The notes: generated by a model not told the origin, from the sequence alone. A DNA stretch of 41,130 bases from Deltaproteobacteria bacterium (GCA_019313185.1 JAFDBS010000226.1:1-41130), one strand, 5' to 3'. Positions 1 through 9,171 are shown, counted from the first letter of the stretch. Numbers and translations: made by a program.

Positions 1-854
1 AACATCGTCTGGTGATCATAACCGGTTTGTCTGGCTCCGGTAAAAGTACCGCAGCCCGAGCTCTCGAAGACAGTGGGTTTTTCTTGGTTGATAATCTGCC
101 GTTTATCATGTTGCCTGACTTTCTGAACCATACAGACCAAGGTTACGACAAGGTTGCAGTGGTGGTGGATGCGCGAAGTTCCGAGTTTTTGACCAATTGC
201 AGCGACATTTTGCAAAATGTTATGAACATGGGATACCGCGTCGATGTTGTTTTCTTCGAAGCGTCTGATCAGGATCTTGTTCGACGGTTTTCCGAGACCA
301 GACGTCGACACCCTTTGGTTAAAAAAGAGGGAATTGTTGCTGCCATAAAACATGAACGACAGTTGATGGAAAACTTACGGCAACTTGCCACCGTTGTTTT
401 AGATTCTTCCGGGACCACTGTGCATCAACTGCGCAAAAGGGTTCTTTCTATTCTCTTTGGGAATGACAGGGGCTCTGACACTCTCAAACTTCAGCTGATC
501 TCGTTTGGATATCGCCATGGCCTTCCTTTGGAAGCTGACTTGGTCTTTGATGTCCGTTTTCTGGACAATCCACATTTTCACGACCTGCTGCGACCACAAA
601 CCGGACTCGACCCAGCCGTGAGTACCTTTGTTATGAACCAACCTGACAGCCAGGTCTTTCTGGACAAACTGCGCAACATGTTGAGTTTTTTAATACCACG
701 CTACCAAGAGGAGGGGAAAGCCATGTTGACGATTGCCCTCGGGTGTACAGGAGGCCGACACCGAAGTGTTGCTTTGGTGGAAGCTCTCTGCCCTTATCTG
801 CTTGGTTATGGTTTGGCCGTTGACGTTGTTCACCGAGACCTCAACAAGGAATAG
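1..854 (+). CDS. rapZ: RapZ/YvcJ-type nucleotide-binding protein, 5' end outside window
   Basis: P-loop protein of the RapZ family, which in E. coli binds GlmZ sRNA and controls amino-sugar synthesis; its role outside enterics is less clear. The Walker A motif GLSGSGKS lies at the extreme N-terminus and the family hallmark GCTGGRHRSV is near the C-terminus. The reading frame is open back to the first base (codons for H-R-L-V precede IITGLSGSGKS), so the real start is a few residues upstream of the window. About 280 residues are visible, close to the usual 285. It is followed after 4 bases by a PTS EIIA gene, the usual context in this group; hprK is expected just upstream but cannot be seen. 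Confidence 0.95.
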   Translation, partial: HRLVIITGLSGSGKSTAARALEDSGFFLVDNLPFIMLPDFLNHTDQGYDKVAVVVDARSSEFLTNCSDILQNVMNMGYRVDVVFFEASDQDLVRRFSETRRRHPLVKKEGIVAAIKHERQLMENLRQLATVVLDSSGTTVHQLRKRVLSILFGNDRGSDTLKLQLISFGYRHGLPLEADLVFDVRFLDNPHFHDLLRPQTGLDPAVSTFVMNQPDSQVFLDKLRNMLSFLIPRYQEEGKAMLTIALGCTGGRHRSVALVEALCPYLLGYGLAVDVVHRDLNKE

Positions 855-858
855 GGAC

Positions 859-1263
859 ATGATTGGACTGGTCGTTGCGACCCATGGAAAACTCGGTCAA
901 GAACTGCTCGCCTCGGCGGAAATGATTATTGGACCAGTGCGTAATGCTGCAGCAGTTTCGATTGACCATGATAACGATCTGGAAACGATCCGGGCGAATA
1001 TTGAACAGGCTATCAGCAGGGTCAATCAGGATGGCCAAGGTGTATTGATCGTGACGGATATGTTCGGCGGGACCCCCGCAAATGTCAGCATGACTTTCCT
1101 TGAACCTGGCCAGATTGACGTTCTGACCGGTGTCAACCTGCCAATTGTGTTGAAATTCTTTAACAGCCAGGAAAGCGTAAAACTTTCAGAATTGGCAGGA
1201 ATCCTCAAGGCTTACGGTCAACAAAGCATAGCGCAGGCAAGCGACTATCTGCATCGAAAATAA
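859..1263 (+). CDS. PTS mannose-family EIIA component
   Basis: Cytoplasmic phosphocarrier of a mannose-type phosphotransferase system, 134 aa as a free-standing IIA domain. The phosphorylated histidine is H9 in VVATHGKLG, followed by the typical DMFGGTPAN segment around residues 70-78. The start at 859 is chosen because the protein begins MIGLVVATHG, as the family does, and a GGAA-type ribosome site overlaps the end of rapZ; longer extensions upstream overlap rapZ without homology. It is tightly linked to EIIB, EIIC and EIID. No sugar-specific catabolic gene is adjacent, so the substrate cannot be assigned. Confidence 0.92.
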   Translation: MIGLVVATHGKLGQELLASAEMIIGPVRNAAAVSIDHDNDLETIRANIEQAISRVNQDGQGVLIVTDMFGGTPANVSMTFLEPGQIDVLTGVNLPIVLKFFNSQESVKLSELAGILKAYGQQSIAQASDYLHRK

Positions 1264-1271
1264 GGAAAATT

Positions 1272-1760
1272 ATGAGCATAGTGTTAGCTCGCATTGACAG
1301 TCGTTTGGTTCATGGCCAGGTGCTTGAAGCTTGGGTGCCTCATGTTAAGGCAGATTGCATCGTTGTCGCTAATGACGAGGTGGCCGGTGTGTCTTTTCAA
1401 CGGGCTGTGATGGAAGCGGCGGTACCCAGTTCGATCAAACTGGTGATCGGCACGCTTGAAGAGGCCGTTCGCATTCTGAGTTCAGCCGAATTGTTGAAGA
1501 AGCGTGTGCTCTTGCTGTTTTCGAATTCCGAAGACGCTCTTGAGTTGAGACAATTGGGTGTCATTTATGACAAACTCAATTTAGGAAACATGCATTCGAG
1601 CTCCGGAAAAGACCGCTATTCATGCACAATTGCCCTGGACACAGAAGACATTCATAATTTGCAGAAAATCGAAGATCAAGGGGTTTCCATTGTGTGCCAA
1701 TGTGTTCCCGCAGACCGAGAGCGGACATGGCATAAACTCATTCAAACGGGAGCGCGTTAA
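1272..1760 (+). CDS. PTS mannose/fructose/sorbose-family EIIB component
   Basis: 162-residue IIB domain that passes phosphate from EIIA to the sugar carried by EIIC/EIID. The active-site histidine is H14 in the motif RIDSRLVHGQV, and the length matches the family. A TAAGGAAA ribosome site overlaps the end of the EIIA gene. The stop codon abuts the ATG of EIIC, so the two are surely co-translated. Identification is firm; sugar specificity is unknown. Confidence 0.93.
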   Translation: MSIVLARIDSRLVHGQVLEAWVPHVKADCIVVANDEVAGVSFQRAVMEAAVPSSIKLVIGTLEEAVRILSSAELLKKRVLLLFSNSEDALELRQLGVIYDKLNLGNMHSSSGKDRYSCTIALDTEDIHNLQKIEDQGVSIVCQCVPADRERTWHKLIQTGAR

Positions 1761-2453
1761 ATGGGTCCAGTTGAATATTGTCTGACTGGTGCTCTTGCCA
1801 TGTTTGCCGGGGTAGATCGTGTCGCATTCGGTCAATTTATGATCTCCCGGCCAATTGTTGTCGGCCCCCTCGCTGGGTTGATATTGGGTGATGCTTTGGT
1901 CGGACTTGAGATTGGAATGCTTCTTGAGTTGCTTTGGCTAGGCCGTCTGCCTGTTGGCGCAGCGATCCCTCCAGATGACACTCAGGTCACTCTGGGGGCA
2001 ACAGTGCTCGCCCTTCACCTTGAACAAACGCTGACCGTTCATGGTATGCCGCTTGTTCTTTTATGTGTTCTGGTGGCCATCCCATTGGGGAAGTTCGGGC
2101 AATCCTTCGACCGATTGGCGCGGAATGTAAACGACCGTTTCAATACCAAAGCTCTTACGGCTTTGAAAAAAGGGGATGTGTCAAGCATGGAGCGGTTGCA
2201 CCTGATGGGTCTGGGAAGTTTTGCCTTCGCCGGATTGGCCACAGCGGCACTGATCATTTTTTTCGGCTTTCTGGTGCTTTCTTTTGTTGCCCCCTTTTTG
2301 GTCGATTCTGTGCGTCATGCCGGGTTGGGCCTGCAATACAGTTTGATTCTGGTCGGTGCGGCCTCATTGCTTGGAACGATCAACGTCAACCGTGCGGTGT
2401 CACTGTTCAGTGCCGCCTTTACGGGGACTCTGCTGGTGATGTGGTTGAAATGA
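1761..2453 (+). CDS. PTS mannose-family EIIC membrane component
   Basis: Integral membrane permease subunit of the mannose-type PTS, 230 aa and mostly hydrophobic with about six or seven helices. The region PIVVGPLAGLILGD followed by GLEIGMLLELLWLG corresponds to the conserved N-terminal part of ManY-type proteins. It is somewhat shorter than the E. coli ManY protein (about 265 aa). Its ATG directly follows the EIIB stop, with a GGGAG ribosome site inside the end of EIIB. It should form the sugar channel together with the EIID product. Confidence 0.88.
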   Translation: MGPVEYCLTGALAMFAGVDRVAFGQFMISRPIVVGPLAGLILGDALVGLEIGMLLELLWLGRLPVGAAIPPDDTQVTLGATVLALHLEQTLTVHGMPLVLLCVLVAIPLGKFGQSFDRLARNVNDRFNTKALTALKKGDVSSMERLHLMGLGSFAFAGLATAALIIFFGFLVLSFVAPFLVDSVRHAGLGLQYSLILVGAASLLGTINVNRAVSLFSAAFTGTLLVMWLK

Positions 2454-2454
2454 C

Positions 2455-3213
2455 ATGATTCCTGATAAAGCGATACGACTCAAAACGTATTTGGCGATGG
2501 CCTGGCGATCGCTGTTCTTGCAAACGAGCTGGAATTTCGAGCGCCTGCAGAATCTCGGTTTCCTGTTTCTGATGTTGCCCGGTTTACGTCGAATCTATGG
2601 TCAAGATTTACCCGCTGATCTATGCCTTCGCCACAGCACGTATTTCAACACTCATCCCTATTTTGCATCCATGGTTGCCGGAACCTGTTTACGCATTGAA
2701 GAGAAACAAGCGAACGGCATCGAAACGGTGATCGACACCGATTCTTTTAAAAAGATGGTCATGGCACCCTTTGCAGCCATGGGTGACGCTTTGTTTTGGG
2801 GCGGGATACGGCCTATTGCAGCGATGATTGGACTGTTTTTTGCCACGCAGGGCTCGCTTTGGGCGCCTGTGGTCTTTCTTTTGTTGTTCAACCTCCCTCA
2901 TTTCTTGTTCCGTTTTAGCGGGTTTTGGCTGGGCTACTTTTATGAACTCCGCGCGATCGAAATCATTCAACGCACACACCTGCCTGATCTGGCCATTCGT
3001 TTGAAGGAAATGACCGTGGTTCTGCTCGGTGTTCTGTGCGCCTATCTCGCGTTTAAAGGCTGTAACCATCAAGAGATTTCGTCCCTGTGGGGGTTCGTTT
3101 TGCTGCCCGTGGTTTATTTATACGCATGGATAGCGCGCAAAGGGGTGTCAAGCTTGTTTCTGGTTCTTTTGACAACGCTGAGCTTGTTGTTGTTATCAGT
3201 GTTATTTTATTGA
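2455..3213 (+). CDS. PTS mannose-family EIID membrane component
   Basis: 252-residue EIID subunit that partners with EIIC in sugar translocation. The N-terminal region with R-S-L-F-L-Q-T-S-W-N-F-E-R-L-Q-N-L-G-F is the family signature, and hydrophobic helices lie in the middle and at the C-terminus. The segment MVMAPFAAMGDALFWGGIRP (about 100-120) matches the typical 'GPLAGVGDALFWGTLRP' block. The start is one base after the EIIC stop, which indicates translational coupling. It is shorter than ManZ (about 285 aa), in line with other free-standing EIID proteins of this bacterial group. Confidence 0.9.
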   Translation: MIPDKAIRLKTYLAMAWRSLFLQTSWNFERLQNLGFLFLMLPGLRRIYGQDLPADLCLRHSTYFNTHPYFASMVAGTCLRIEEKQANGIETVIDTDSFKKMVMAPFAAMGDALFWGGIRPIAAMIGLFFATQGSLWAPVVFLLLFNLPHFLFRFSGFWLGYFYELRAIEIIQRTHLPDLAIRLKEMTVVLLGVLCAYLAFKGCNHQEISSLWGFVLLPVVYLYAWIARKGVSSLFLVLLTTLSLLLLSVLFY

Positions 3214-3220
3214 GGGGAAT

Positions 3221-3490
3221 ATGACCAAGTCGGACGAATTTACCATAGTGAATAGACTTGGCTTGCATGCTCGTGCGGCGGCCCAGCTGGTGCAGGTCGC
3301 AAACAGATATGCAGCAGATGTGATGGTTGAAAAGGATGGAGTCGAGGTCAACGCAAAAAGTATCATGGGTTTACTGATGTTGGCTGCTCCAAAGGGTTCT
3401 ACTTTAAAAGTCACGGTAATCGGTCAGGATGCTGAGCTGGCACTGATCGAAATTGGAAACATGATTAACGATGGCTTCGGTGAAGATTGA
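3221..3490 (+). CDS. ptsH: Phosphocarrier protein HPr
   Basis: 89-residue HPr that relays phosphate from enzyme I to EIIA. H16 in GLHARAA is the phosphorylated histidine. S47 in NAKSIMGLLML is the regulatory serine phosphorylated by HPr kinase, and its preserved context suggests HPrK/P control, with hprK likely upstream of the window. A GAGGGGAAT ribosome site precedes the ATG. The last 20 bases overlap the start of ptsI. Confidence 0.96.
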   Translation: MTKSDEFTIVNRLGLHARAAAQLVQVANRYAADVMVEKDGVEVNAKSIMGLLMLAAPKGSTLKVTVIGQDAELALIEIGNMINDGFGED

Positions 3491-5255
3491 CATAACTGAA
3501 GATACCTTGCTGGTAGGGATCGCTGCGTCTCCCGGCATCGCAATCTCCAAATCTCGCCTCGTCAACCGATCTCAGCTCGGTGCGATTGAGCGACGTATTT
3601 CCGATTCTGAGGTCGAAGCCGAACTGGCTGCGTTTCGCGCAGCGGTGGAATGCTCCCGGCAGCAGTTGATTCAAATCAAGCAACAGGCTAAGGACAAGGT
3701 TCTCGCAGAGCATCTATATATCATCGATACGCACCTGTTAATCCTTGACGATGACATGCTGATTGGAGAAAGCGAGGCGTTAATTGCTGGTGAAAAGATC
3801 AACGCTGAAGGGGCGTTCAACCGAACACTTCGTAAACTGCGCCGTGCGTTCGACAATATCAGCGATGAATACATTCGGGAAAGGCGTTCGGACATTGACT
3901 CGATCGGAGACCGGGTCATGCGCAACCTTCTCGGGGAAATCAGAGAAACCTTTGATAACCTAGACAGTCAAGTGATCGTCGTTGCCCACGACTTATCTCC
4001 TGGTGACACAGTGCAGATGGACAAGGAGAAAGTTGTTGGTTTTGTAACCGATGTTGGAGGACGAACATCGCATACCGCAATTTTAGCACGGTCGCTTGGC
4101 ATCCCCGCTGTTGTTGGACTGGAGACAGTCACCTCGATTGTTCCTGATGACCTGCCGATGATCATCGATGGCACCAACGGCACAGTCATCCTAAAGCCTT
4201 CTGCTGAAACCTTCCGCAAGTACCTCGAAAAAAAGCAACGTTATGAATACCTGGAAAAAGAGCTTGAAGCCTTTCGCCAATTGCCGGCCGAAACTCTTGA
4301 TGGCTACCGCCTGGTGTTGCGCGGGAATGTTGATTTTGCCGATGAAGTCGAAAACGCACGATTACTAGGTGCTGAGGGAATTGGTCTGTTTCGCACCGAG
4401 TTTCTGTTTATGACCGGGGAAGATCCACCTTCTGAAGAAGAACAATTCAATATTTATCGCCGGGCGGTGGAGTTGATGGCCCCTTACCCGGTGACAATTC
4501 GCACTTTGGATGTCGGCGGCGAAAAATTCGTGCCTGAGTTTAATTTATCAGACGAAGCCAACCCGGTCATGGGGTTGCGGGCAATCCGGTTCTCACTCAA
4601 AGAAGTCAATCTTTTCCGTACGCAACTTAGAGCAATTCTCCGGGCCTCTGCTTTTGGCCAGATCCGCATCATGTTTCCTATGATTTCGGGCGTTGCGGAA
4701 ATGCGATCCTGCAAACAATTTCTCGACAAAGCCAGGCAGGAACTCGCCAATGAAGGTGTAGCCGTTGCTGAGAATGTAGACGTAGGCGTGATGATCGAGA
4801 CCCCTGCTGCCGTTCTGGTTTCTGATCTCCTGGCCAAAGAAGTCGATTTTTTTTCAGTCGGGACAAACGACCTTATTCAATATTGTTTAGCCATTGACCG
4901 AAGTAACGAACATGTCGCATACCTCTACGAACCGATGCATCCGGCTGTCCTTCGTGCTCTGCGCTTGATTTGTGACGCTGCCAAGACCGAAGGGATCGAA
5001 GTCGGGATGTGCGGGGAAATGGCCGGTGAACAACTCTATAGTCTGGTTCTGATTGCACTCGGCTTTAATGAATTATCGATGAACCCGGTCAACATTTCCC
5101 GCATAAAACGTGTCATGCGCCAGGTCGACATGGGGGAAGTCAAAGGGCTTCTGGAAAAGATGCTGACTTTGTCGACGGCGACTGACGTTGCGACGTGTTT
5201 AGAATCCGAAATGGCTGAAAAGTTTCCCGAAGTGTTCAACCTGGAGTTGTTGTAG
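3471..5255 (+). CDS. ptsI: Phosphoenolpyruvate-protein phosphotransferase (PTS enzyme I)
   Basis: 594-residue enzyme I that takes phosphate from PEP and gives it to HPr. The phosphohistidine is H201 in GGRTSHTAILARSLGIPAVVG. The PEP-binding barrel shows GLFRTEFLFM, TLDVGGEK, FFSVGTNDLIQY and the catalytic cysteine region VGMCGEMAGE. The ATG at 3471 overlaps ptsH by 20 bases; a GTG at 3480 is the alternative start. It is the last gene of the PTS operon. No obvious terminator separates it from metK, so read-through is possible. Confidence 0.96.
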   Translation: MASVKIDITEDTLLVGIAASPGIAISKSRLVNRSQLGAIERRISDSEVEAELAAFRAAVECSRQQLIQIKQQAKDKVLAEHLYIIDTHLLILDDDMLIGESEALIAGEKINAEGAFNRTLRKLRRAFDNISDEYIRERRSDIDSIGDRVMRNLLGEIRETFDNLDSQVIVVAHDLSPGDTVQMDKEKVVGFVTDVGGRTSHTAILARSLGIPAVVGLETVTSIVPDDLPMIIDGTNGTVILKPSAETFRKYLEKKQRYEYLEKELEAFRQLPAETLDGYRLVLRGNVDFADEVENARLLGAEGIGLFRTEFLFMTGEDPPSEEEQFNIYRRAVELMAPYPVTIRTLDVGGEKFVPEFNLSDEANPVMGLRAIRFSLKEVNLFRTQLRAILRASAFGQIRIMFPMISGVAEMRSCKQFLDKARQELANEGVAVAENVDVGVMIETPAAVLVSDLLAKEVDFFSVGTNDLIQYCLAIDRSNEHVAYLYEPMHPAVLRALRLICDAAKTEGIEVGMCGEMAGEQLYSLVLIALGFNELSMNPVNISRIKRVMRQVDMGEVKGLLEKMLTLSTATDVATCLESEMAEKFPEVFNLELL

Positions 5256-5333
5256 TGTTAGAAAAACTTGACAGAGGCTTTGGAACAGTCTAATTTCGCA
5301 CCTCGATTTCTAAACATGCGGAGGAACTCAACC

Positions 5334-6503
5334 ATGGGCATGACGGACTTTCTTTTCACTTCCGAATCCGTTTCGGAGGGACATCCTGATAAGGTTGCCG
5401 ATCAAATTTCAGACGCAATCCTTGATGCGATTCTTGCGCAAGACCCCACTTCTCGGGTTGCATGTGAAACGCTTGTCACGACGGGAATGGCGATGATCGC
5501 TGGTGAGATCACTACCAATGCCAGGATTGATTACCCGGATGTCGTAAGACAAACGATCAAAGAGATTGGCTATGGCGACTCAGCCATGGGTTTTGATTGG
5601 GAGACCTGCGCAGTTTTGACATCGATTGATCGACAATCCCCTGACATATCTCAAGGGGTGACAGAAGGCGAGGGGCTTTTCAAAGAACAGGGTGCTGGAG
5701 ACCAGGGTTTGATGTTTGGCTATGCCTGCAATGAAACACCCGAACTGATGCCAATGCCCATCACCTTTGCCCATAAACTGACCAAGCGGTTGGCAACAGT
5801 CCGTAAAAATGGCATGCTCCCTTTCTTGCGTCCAGACAGTAAATCTCAGGTTTCAATTCAATATATCAACGATAAACCGATTCGTGTTGATGCCGTTGTC
5901 GTGTCTTCACAACATGCCCCTGAAGTCACATACGAAACGCTCAAAGAGGCAATCCTTGAAGAGGTTGTTAAGCAAATCATCCCTGCAGACTTGATGGATG
6001 AAAACACCAAGTTTTACATCAATCCAACTGGGCGTTTTGTTGTTGGTGGGCCAATGGGTGATGCTGGTTTGACGGGACGCAAGATTATCGTTGATACCTA
6101 CGGCGGCCAAGGTTCCCACGGTGGCGGCGCCTTTTCAGGAAAAGACCCATCAAAAGTTGACCGTAGCGCATCCTACATGGCTCGTTATGTTGCCAAGAAT
6201 ATAGTTGCCTCCGGCTTGGCTGACAAATGCGAAGTCCAGCTGGCATATGCTATCGGTGTTGCGGAGCCCGTGTCAGTGATGATCAATACTTTTGGGACAG
6301 GCAAAATTCCATCCAATGATATTGCCCGAGTTGCCCGTGAAGAGTTTGATATGCGTCCCCGCGGAATCATTGAAACGCTTGACCTTTTGAGGCCGATTTA
6401 CCGTCAAACGGCTGCGTACGGGCACTTTGGCCGGGAATTGCCAGATTTCACCTGGGAACGTACGGATCGAGTTGACTCGTTAAAAAAACGTGCAGGGCTC
6501 TGA
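5334..6503 (+). CDS. metK: S-adenosylmethionine synthetase
   Basis: 389-residue methionine adenosyltransferase that makes SAM from methionine and ATP. Family motifs are [17 protein letters not shown] near the N-terminus, [13 protein letters not shown] in the middle and [17 protein letters not shown] in the C-terminal half. The start at 5334 (M-G-M-T-D-F) is preferred because GGAGG lies 9 bases upstream; an in-frame TTG at 5268 would add 22 unrelated residues. A strong hairpin terminator follows. I looked for a SAM riboswitch in the short gap after ptsI and found no room for one. Confidence 0.96.
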   Translation: MGMTDFLFTSESVSEGHPDKVADQISDAILDAILAQDPTSRVACETLVTTGMAMIAGEITTNARIDYPDVVRQTIKEIGYGDSAMGFDWETCAVLTSIDRQSPDISQGVTEGEGLFKEQGAGDQGLMFGYACNETPELMPMPITFAHKLTKRLATVRKNGMLPFLRPDSKSQVSIQYINDKPIRVDAVVVSSQHAPEVTYETLKEAILEEVVKQIIPADLMDENTKFYINPTGRFVVGGPMGDAGLTGRKIIVDTYGGQGSHGGGAFSGKDPSKVDRSASYMARYVAKNIVASGLADKCEVQLAYAIGVAEPVSVMINTFGTGKIPSNDIARVAREEFDMRPRGIIETLDLLRPIYRQTAAYGHFGRELPDFTWERTDRVDSLKKRAGL

Positions 6504-6530
6504 TCTCAAAGCGTCCTGATGAGAACATTT

Positions 6531-6561
6531 CGGGCGAATCGTTATCATGACGATTCGCCCG
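6531..6561 (+). terminator. Hairpin terminator after metK
   Basis: A perfect 12-bp stem (arms 6531-6542 and 6550-6561, loop 6543-6549) followed by a short TTTG run. It lies 27 bases after the metK stop. The ATG in its loop is therefore not a plausible start for the next gene. Confidence 0.8.
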
Positions 6562-6597
6562 TTTGCGTTGTCAGGGATTTCAAATTACTCTTTATCC

Positions 6598-7674
6598 ATG
6601 AATCATCCCAAACTCTCGATTATCATTCCAACACTCAACGAAGAAGCACGTCTGCCTTTACTCTTGGCTGACCTAAACAGTCAAAAAGGTCTCGATTTTG
6701 AAATCATTGTTTCAGACGGTGGTTCAACAGATGGGACAAGGTGCGTCGCCAAAGATTTTTTTGCCAAGGTGCCGGTGGCAGGTCTTATCTTGTGCGGCCA
6801 GCCCAATCGTGGACGTCAGCTAAACACTGCGATTCGAGCCGCATCAGGAGAATGGCTCCTTTTGCTGCACGCTGACAGCCGCATTCCCGCTGCAACAGAT
6901 TTAAATCGCGCTATCGAGTTCCTCGAACATTTACAAGCGATCAACCCTGACTCTCATGTTGCTGGACACTTTCATTTGTCTTTTGATGTTGAGCGTGACC
7001 GCAAAGACCTTTCCTATGTATTTTACGAAGCCAAATCCTGTTCAGAGCGAGCCGGTTGCATTCACGGCGACCAGGGTTTTTTATTAAATCGTTCCGCTCT
7101 CCATTCGGTTGGCTTGTTCCGCGAGGACCTCCCCGTCATGGAGGATACATGGTTCGCTGAGAGTTTTCGCAGTCATGGCCGCTGGTACCTTTTGCCGGGA
7201 TCGATTCAAACCTCGGCGCGCCGATTTGAGACGGAAGGCCTTTTTGAAAGACAGCTTTTGAATGCATTGCTGATGAATTTCTTGTTTATCGGCTGGCAAG
7301 ATTTTTTCACCCACGCACCGGGTGTTTACCGCGTTCAGTCTGATACCAACTGTCTTGATTTACTCCCTTTCTTTCGTCTGATCGAGAATTTATTGAAACC
7401 GTTAACCCTCCGAAAACGTTTGTCGCTGTGGTTTGCGACGGGTCGTTTTGTACAAGCTCAATGTTGGCAAATCGGCCTTTTTCTTGATTGTCGTAAGGCC
7501 CTTATCCGTGGCCAGCGACCCAATGGGGTCGACCAGACCTGGATCAAGCGGTTTGACCTCTGGTTCTATCCTGTCACAAACCATGTTGTCGGTCATTTGA
7601 TTACCGCCGGACTTGTTCGTATCTGGTTTGCCATCATGTTGTTGCGTTTGCAACAACGTGCTGGAAAGGAGTAA
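6598..7674 (+). CDS. Family 2 glycosyltransferase (TIGR04283-like)
   Basis: GT-A fold glycosyltransferase of 358 residues. The N-terminus LSIIIPTLNEEARLP and the block IIVSDGGSTDGT are the nucleotide-sugar binding segments; HADSR (about residue 98) is the DxD-like metal site. The segment QPNRGRQLNTAIRAASGEWLL resembles the TIGR04283 'transferase 2, rSAM/selenodomain-associated' group, but here there is a long C-terminal extension with hydrophobic stretches. The start is the ATG at 6598, which puts the conserved strand at the N-terminus; the earlier ATG at 6547 is inside the metK terminator. The ribosome site is weak. Donor and acceptor are unknown. Confidence 0.8.
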   Translation: MNHPKLSIIIPTLNEEARLPLLLADLNSQKGLDFEIIVSDGGSTDGTRCVAKDFFAKVPVAGLILCGQPNRGRQLNTAIRAASGEWLLLLHADSRIPAATDLNRAIEFLEHLQAINPDSHVAGHFHLSFDVERDRKDLSYVFYEAKSCSERAGCIHGDQGFLLNRSALHSVGLFREDLPVMEDTWFAESFRSHGRWYLLPGSIQTSARRFETEGLFERQLLNALLMNFLFIGWQDFFTHAPGVYRVQSDTNCLDLLPFFRLIENLLKPLTLRKRLSLWFATGRFVQAQCWQIGLFLDCRKALIRGQRPNGVDQTWIKRFDLWFYPVTNHVVGHLITAGLVRIWFAIMLLRLQQRAGKE

Positions 7675-7678
7675 CGTC

Positions 7679-8068
7679 GTGAAAGTAAATGTCGGAGACA
7701 TCCCACCCATTGCTTTTCTGGAAACCCTGGGCATTGAGTTGACCGAAATTGGTGAACGACACGCTGTGATGACGGTAACAGTAGACGATCGACACCTCAA
7801 TTACAGGGGAGGAGCTCACGGTGGGCTTCTTGCCGCACTGGCGGATACAGTTTGTTTCTTCCCCCGTCCATTACTCCCTTCCGGGTGCCAACTCGCGACG
7901 GTTAGTTTGAATATGAGTTATTTGAAACCAGCGGCTTTGGGAGATTGCCTTATGGCCCGATCTGAATTGTTACATCTTGGGCGGCGCACGGTAAGTTTGG
8001 TTGTGCGTATCCACAATCAAAACCATCAACTGTTGGCTCATGGCAGTGCAATCTTGATGATTCTTTAA
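7679..8068 (+). CDS. Hotdog-fold thioesterase (PaaI/4HBT family)
   Basis: 129-residue single-domain acyl-CoA thioesterase-like protein. The motif HLNYRGGAHGGLLAALADT (about residues 40-58) is the PaaI-type active-site helix, with the Gly-Gly and acidic residue expected for thioester hydrolysis. The start is GTG at 7679, 7 bases after an AAGGAG site that overlaps the end of the glycosyltransferase gene; the in-frame extension upstream is cysteine-rich shadow sequence. The substrate is unknown; aryl- or acyl-CoA is inferred from the family only. Confidence 0.85.
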   Translation: MKVNVGDIPPIAFLETLGIELTEIGERHAVMTVTVDDRHLNYRGGAHGGLLAALADTVCFFPRPLLPSGCQLATVSLNMSYLKPAALGDCLMARSELLHLGRRTVSLVVRIHNQNHQLLAHGSAILMIL

Positions 8069-8173
8069 AATTATCAAGAGATGCTTCTGGTGACTTCTTG
8101 GATAAGCTGAAAACGAATTGACAGAGCAGAATGGACGATAATTGATTTTTCCCTTGCCAAGAGAAGGCAAAGC

Positions 8174-8197
8174 ATATATCAATAATAGTTGATATAT
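8174..8197. promoter_or_regulatory. 24-bp palindromic operator before the ArsR-methyltransferase gene
   Basis: Perfect inverted repeat with arms ATATATCAA (8174-8182) and TTGATATAT (8189-8197) around a 6-base spacer, ending 20 bases before the ATG. Size and symmetry fit a winged-helix dimer of the ArsR class. A TTGCCA at 8154-8159 followed by TATATC or TATCAA near 8175-8182 could be the promoter, so the operator would cover the -10 region and give autorepression. The pairing is seen directly; the function is inferred. Confidence 0.7.
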
Positions 8198-8217
8198 AAA
8201 TCCATCTGGATTGATTT

Positions 8218-9150
8218 ATGCTCTCAACATTGAAACTTCTTGCTGATCCTACACGACTCCGGTTGCTGCGCATTCTCGAGCAGGGGGATTTTACGGTTCA
8301 GGACTTGACAACAATCCTCGCCATGGGCCAGTCGCGCATCTCCAGGCATCTTAAATTAATGGTTCGTGAAGGCCTTCTCCAGTTGGACAAGCAAGGTACC
8401 TGGCATTACTACCGATTGGCTCCAAGTAACGATTTTTATGTTGAAATCCGCGATGCGGTTAAGAATCGTTTTAATATGTTGATCAACTATGATCGCGATA
8501 TGGCAGGGCTTCTCCGCGTAACAGATGAGCGCCGAAGAAGGAACCGACAGTTTTTTGATTCCCACGCGGGTGATTTGGATGGCATGCATGAGGCACTCCT
8601 TAATCTGCCCGACTATCGGCGTGATCTTTTCGCCCTGGTTCCTCAAGGAGGTTTAATTGTTGAAATTGGGGTTGGAACAGGTCGTTTGTTGCCAGATCTT
8701 GCCGGAATCGGTGACCGGGTCATTGGCGTCGACCATTCACCGGCGATGATTGATCTCGCCAGAGAATGCGCTGAACGCGTACCACATGGCAAAATTGATT
8801 TACGACTGGCCGAGATGATTCATCTCCCGGTAGAAACGACTTCGGCTGATACCGTCGTCATGAATCAAGTTTTGCATCATGCAGAACTCCCGATCCTGGT
8901 TCTCAAAGAAATAAACAGGATTTTAAAGCCCGGAGGGCTCTTGCTGATTGCTGACTTGGTAAGGCATGATCATGACTGGGTCCGCCAGCAACTTGCTGAT
9001 CAATGGCTTGGATTTTCTGAGCCGGAGTTATTGACATGGTGTACAGAAGCCGGGTTTAAAAAACTACGATATCAGGCCGTTGGGCGAACCGGGCAACAAC
9101 AGGTTTTGTTACTCACAGCCATAAAAATAGCTCCCCTTAATCCCAACTAA
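8218..9150 (+). CDS. ArsR-type regulator fused to SAM-dependent methyltransferase domain (SahR-like)
   Basis: 310-residue fusion. Residues 1-95 form a winged-helix ArsR domain (LLADPTRLRLLRILEQGDFT, then an LTTILAMGQSRISRHLKLM recognition helix). Residues about 140-270 are a Rossmann methyltransferase with motif I VEIGVGTGRLLPDL and a MNQVLHHAELP segment. It lies 21 bases upstream of ahcY. ArsR-family SahR proteins, some with a methyltransferase domain, control SAM/SAH recycling genes in Proteobacteria and respond to S-adenosylhomocysteine. The fused domain and the position before SAH hydrolase make that role likely here. No classical metal-binding cysteine motif of arsenic sensors is present. 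Confidence 0.82.
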   Translation: MLSTLKLLADPTRLRLLRILEQGDFTVQDLTTILAMGQSRISRHLKLMVREGLLQLDKQGTWHYYRLAPSNDFYVEIRDAVKNRFNMLINYDRDMAGLLRVTDERRRRNRQFFDSHAGDLDGMHEALLNLPDYRRDLFALVPQGGLIVEIGVGTGRLLPDLAGIGDRVIGVDHSPAMIDLARECAERVPHGKIDLRLAEMIHLPVETTSADTVVMNQVLHHAELPILVLKEINRILKPGGLLLIADLVRHDHDWVRQQLADQWLGFSEPELLTWCTEAGFKKLRYQAVGRTGQQQVLLLTAIKIAPLNPN

Positions 9151-9171
9151 GTCAGAATGGAGGTAACGCGC

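Noticed and set aside
5256-5333. SAM riboswitch before metK
   Set aside because: The gap is only 78 bases and shows none of the conserved cores of the SAM riboswitch classes I know.
6547-6597. Earlier ATG for the glycosyltransferase
   Set aside because: It lies in the loop of the metK terminator and adds residues that do not belong to the GT-A fold.
9151-9171. SAH riboswitch before ahcY
   Set aside because: Only 21 bases separate the regulator gene from ahcY, which leaves no space for the aptamer.
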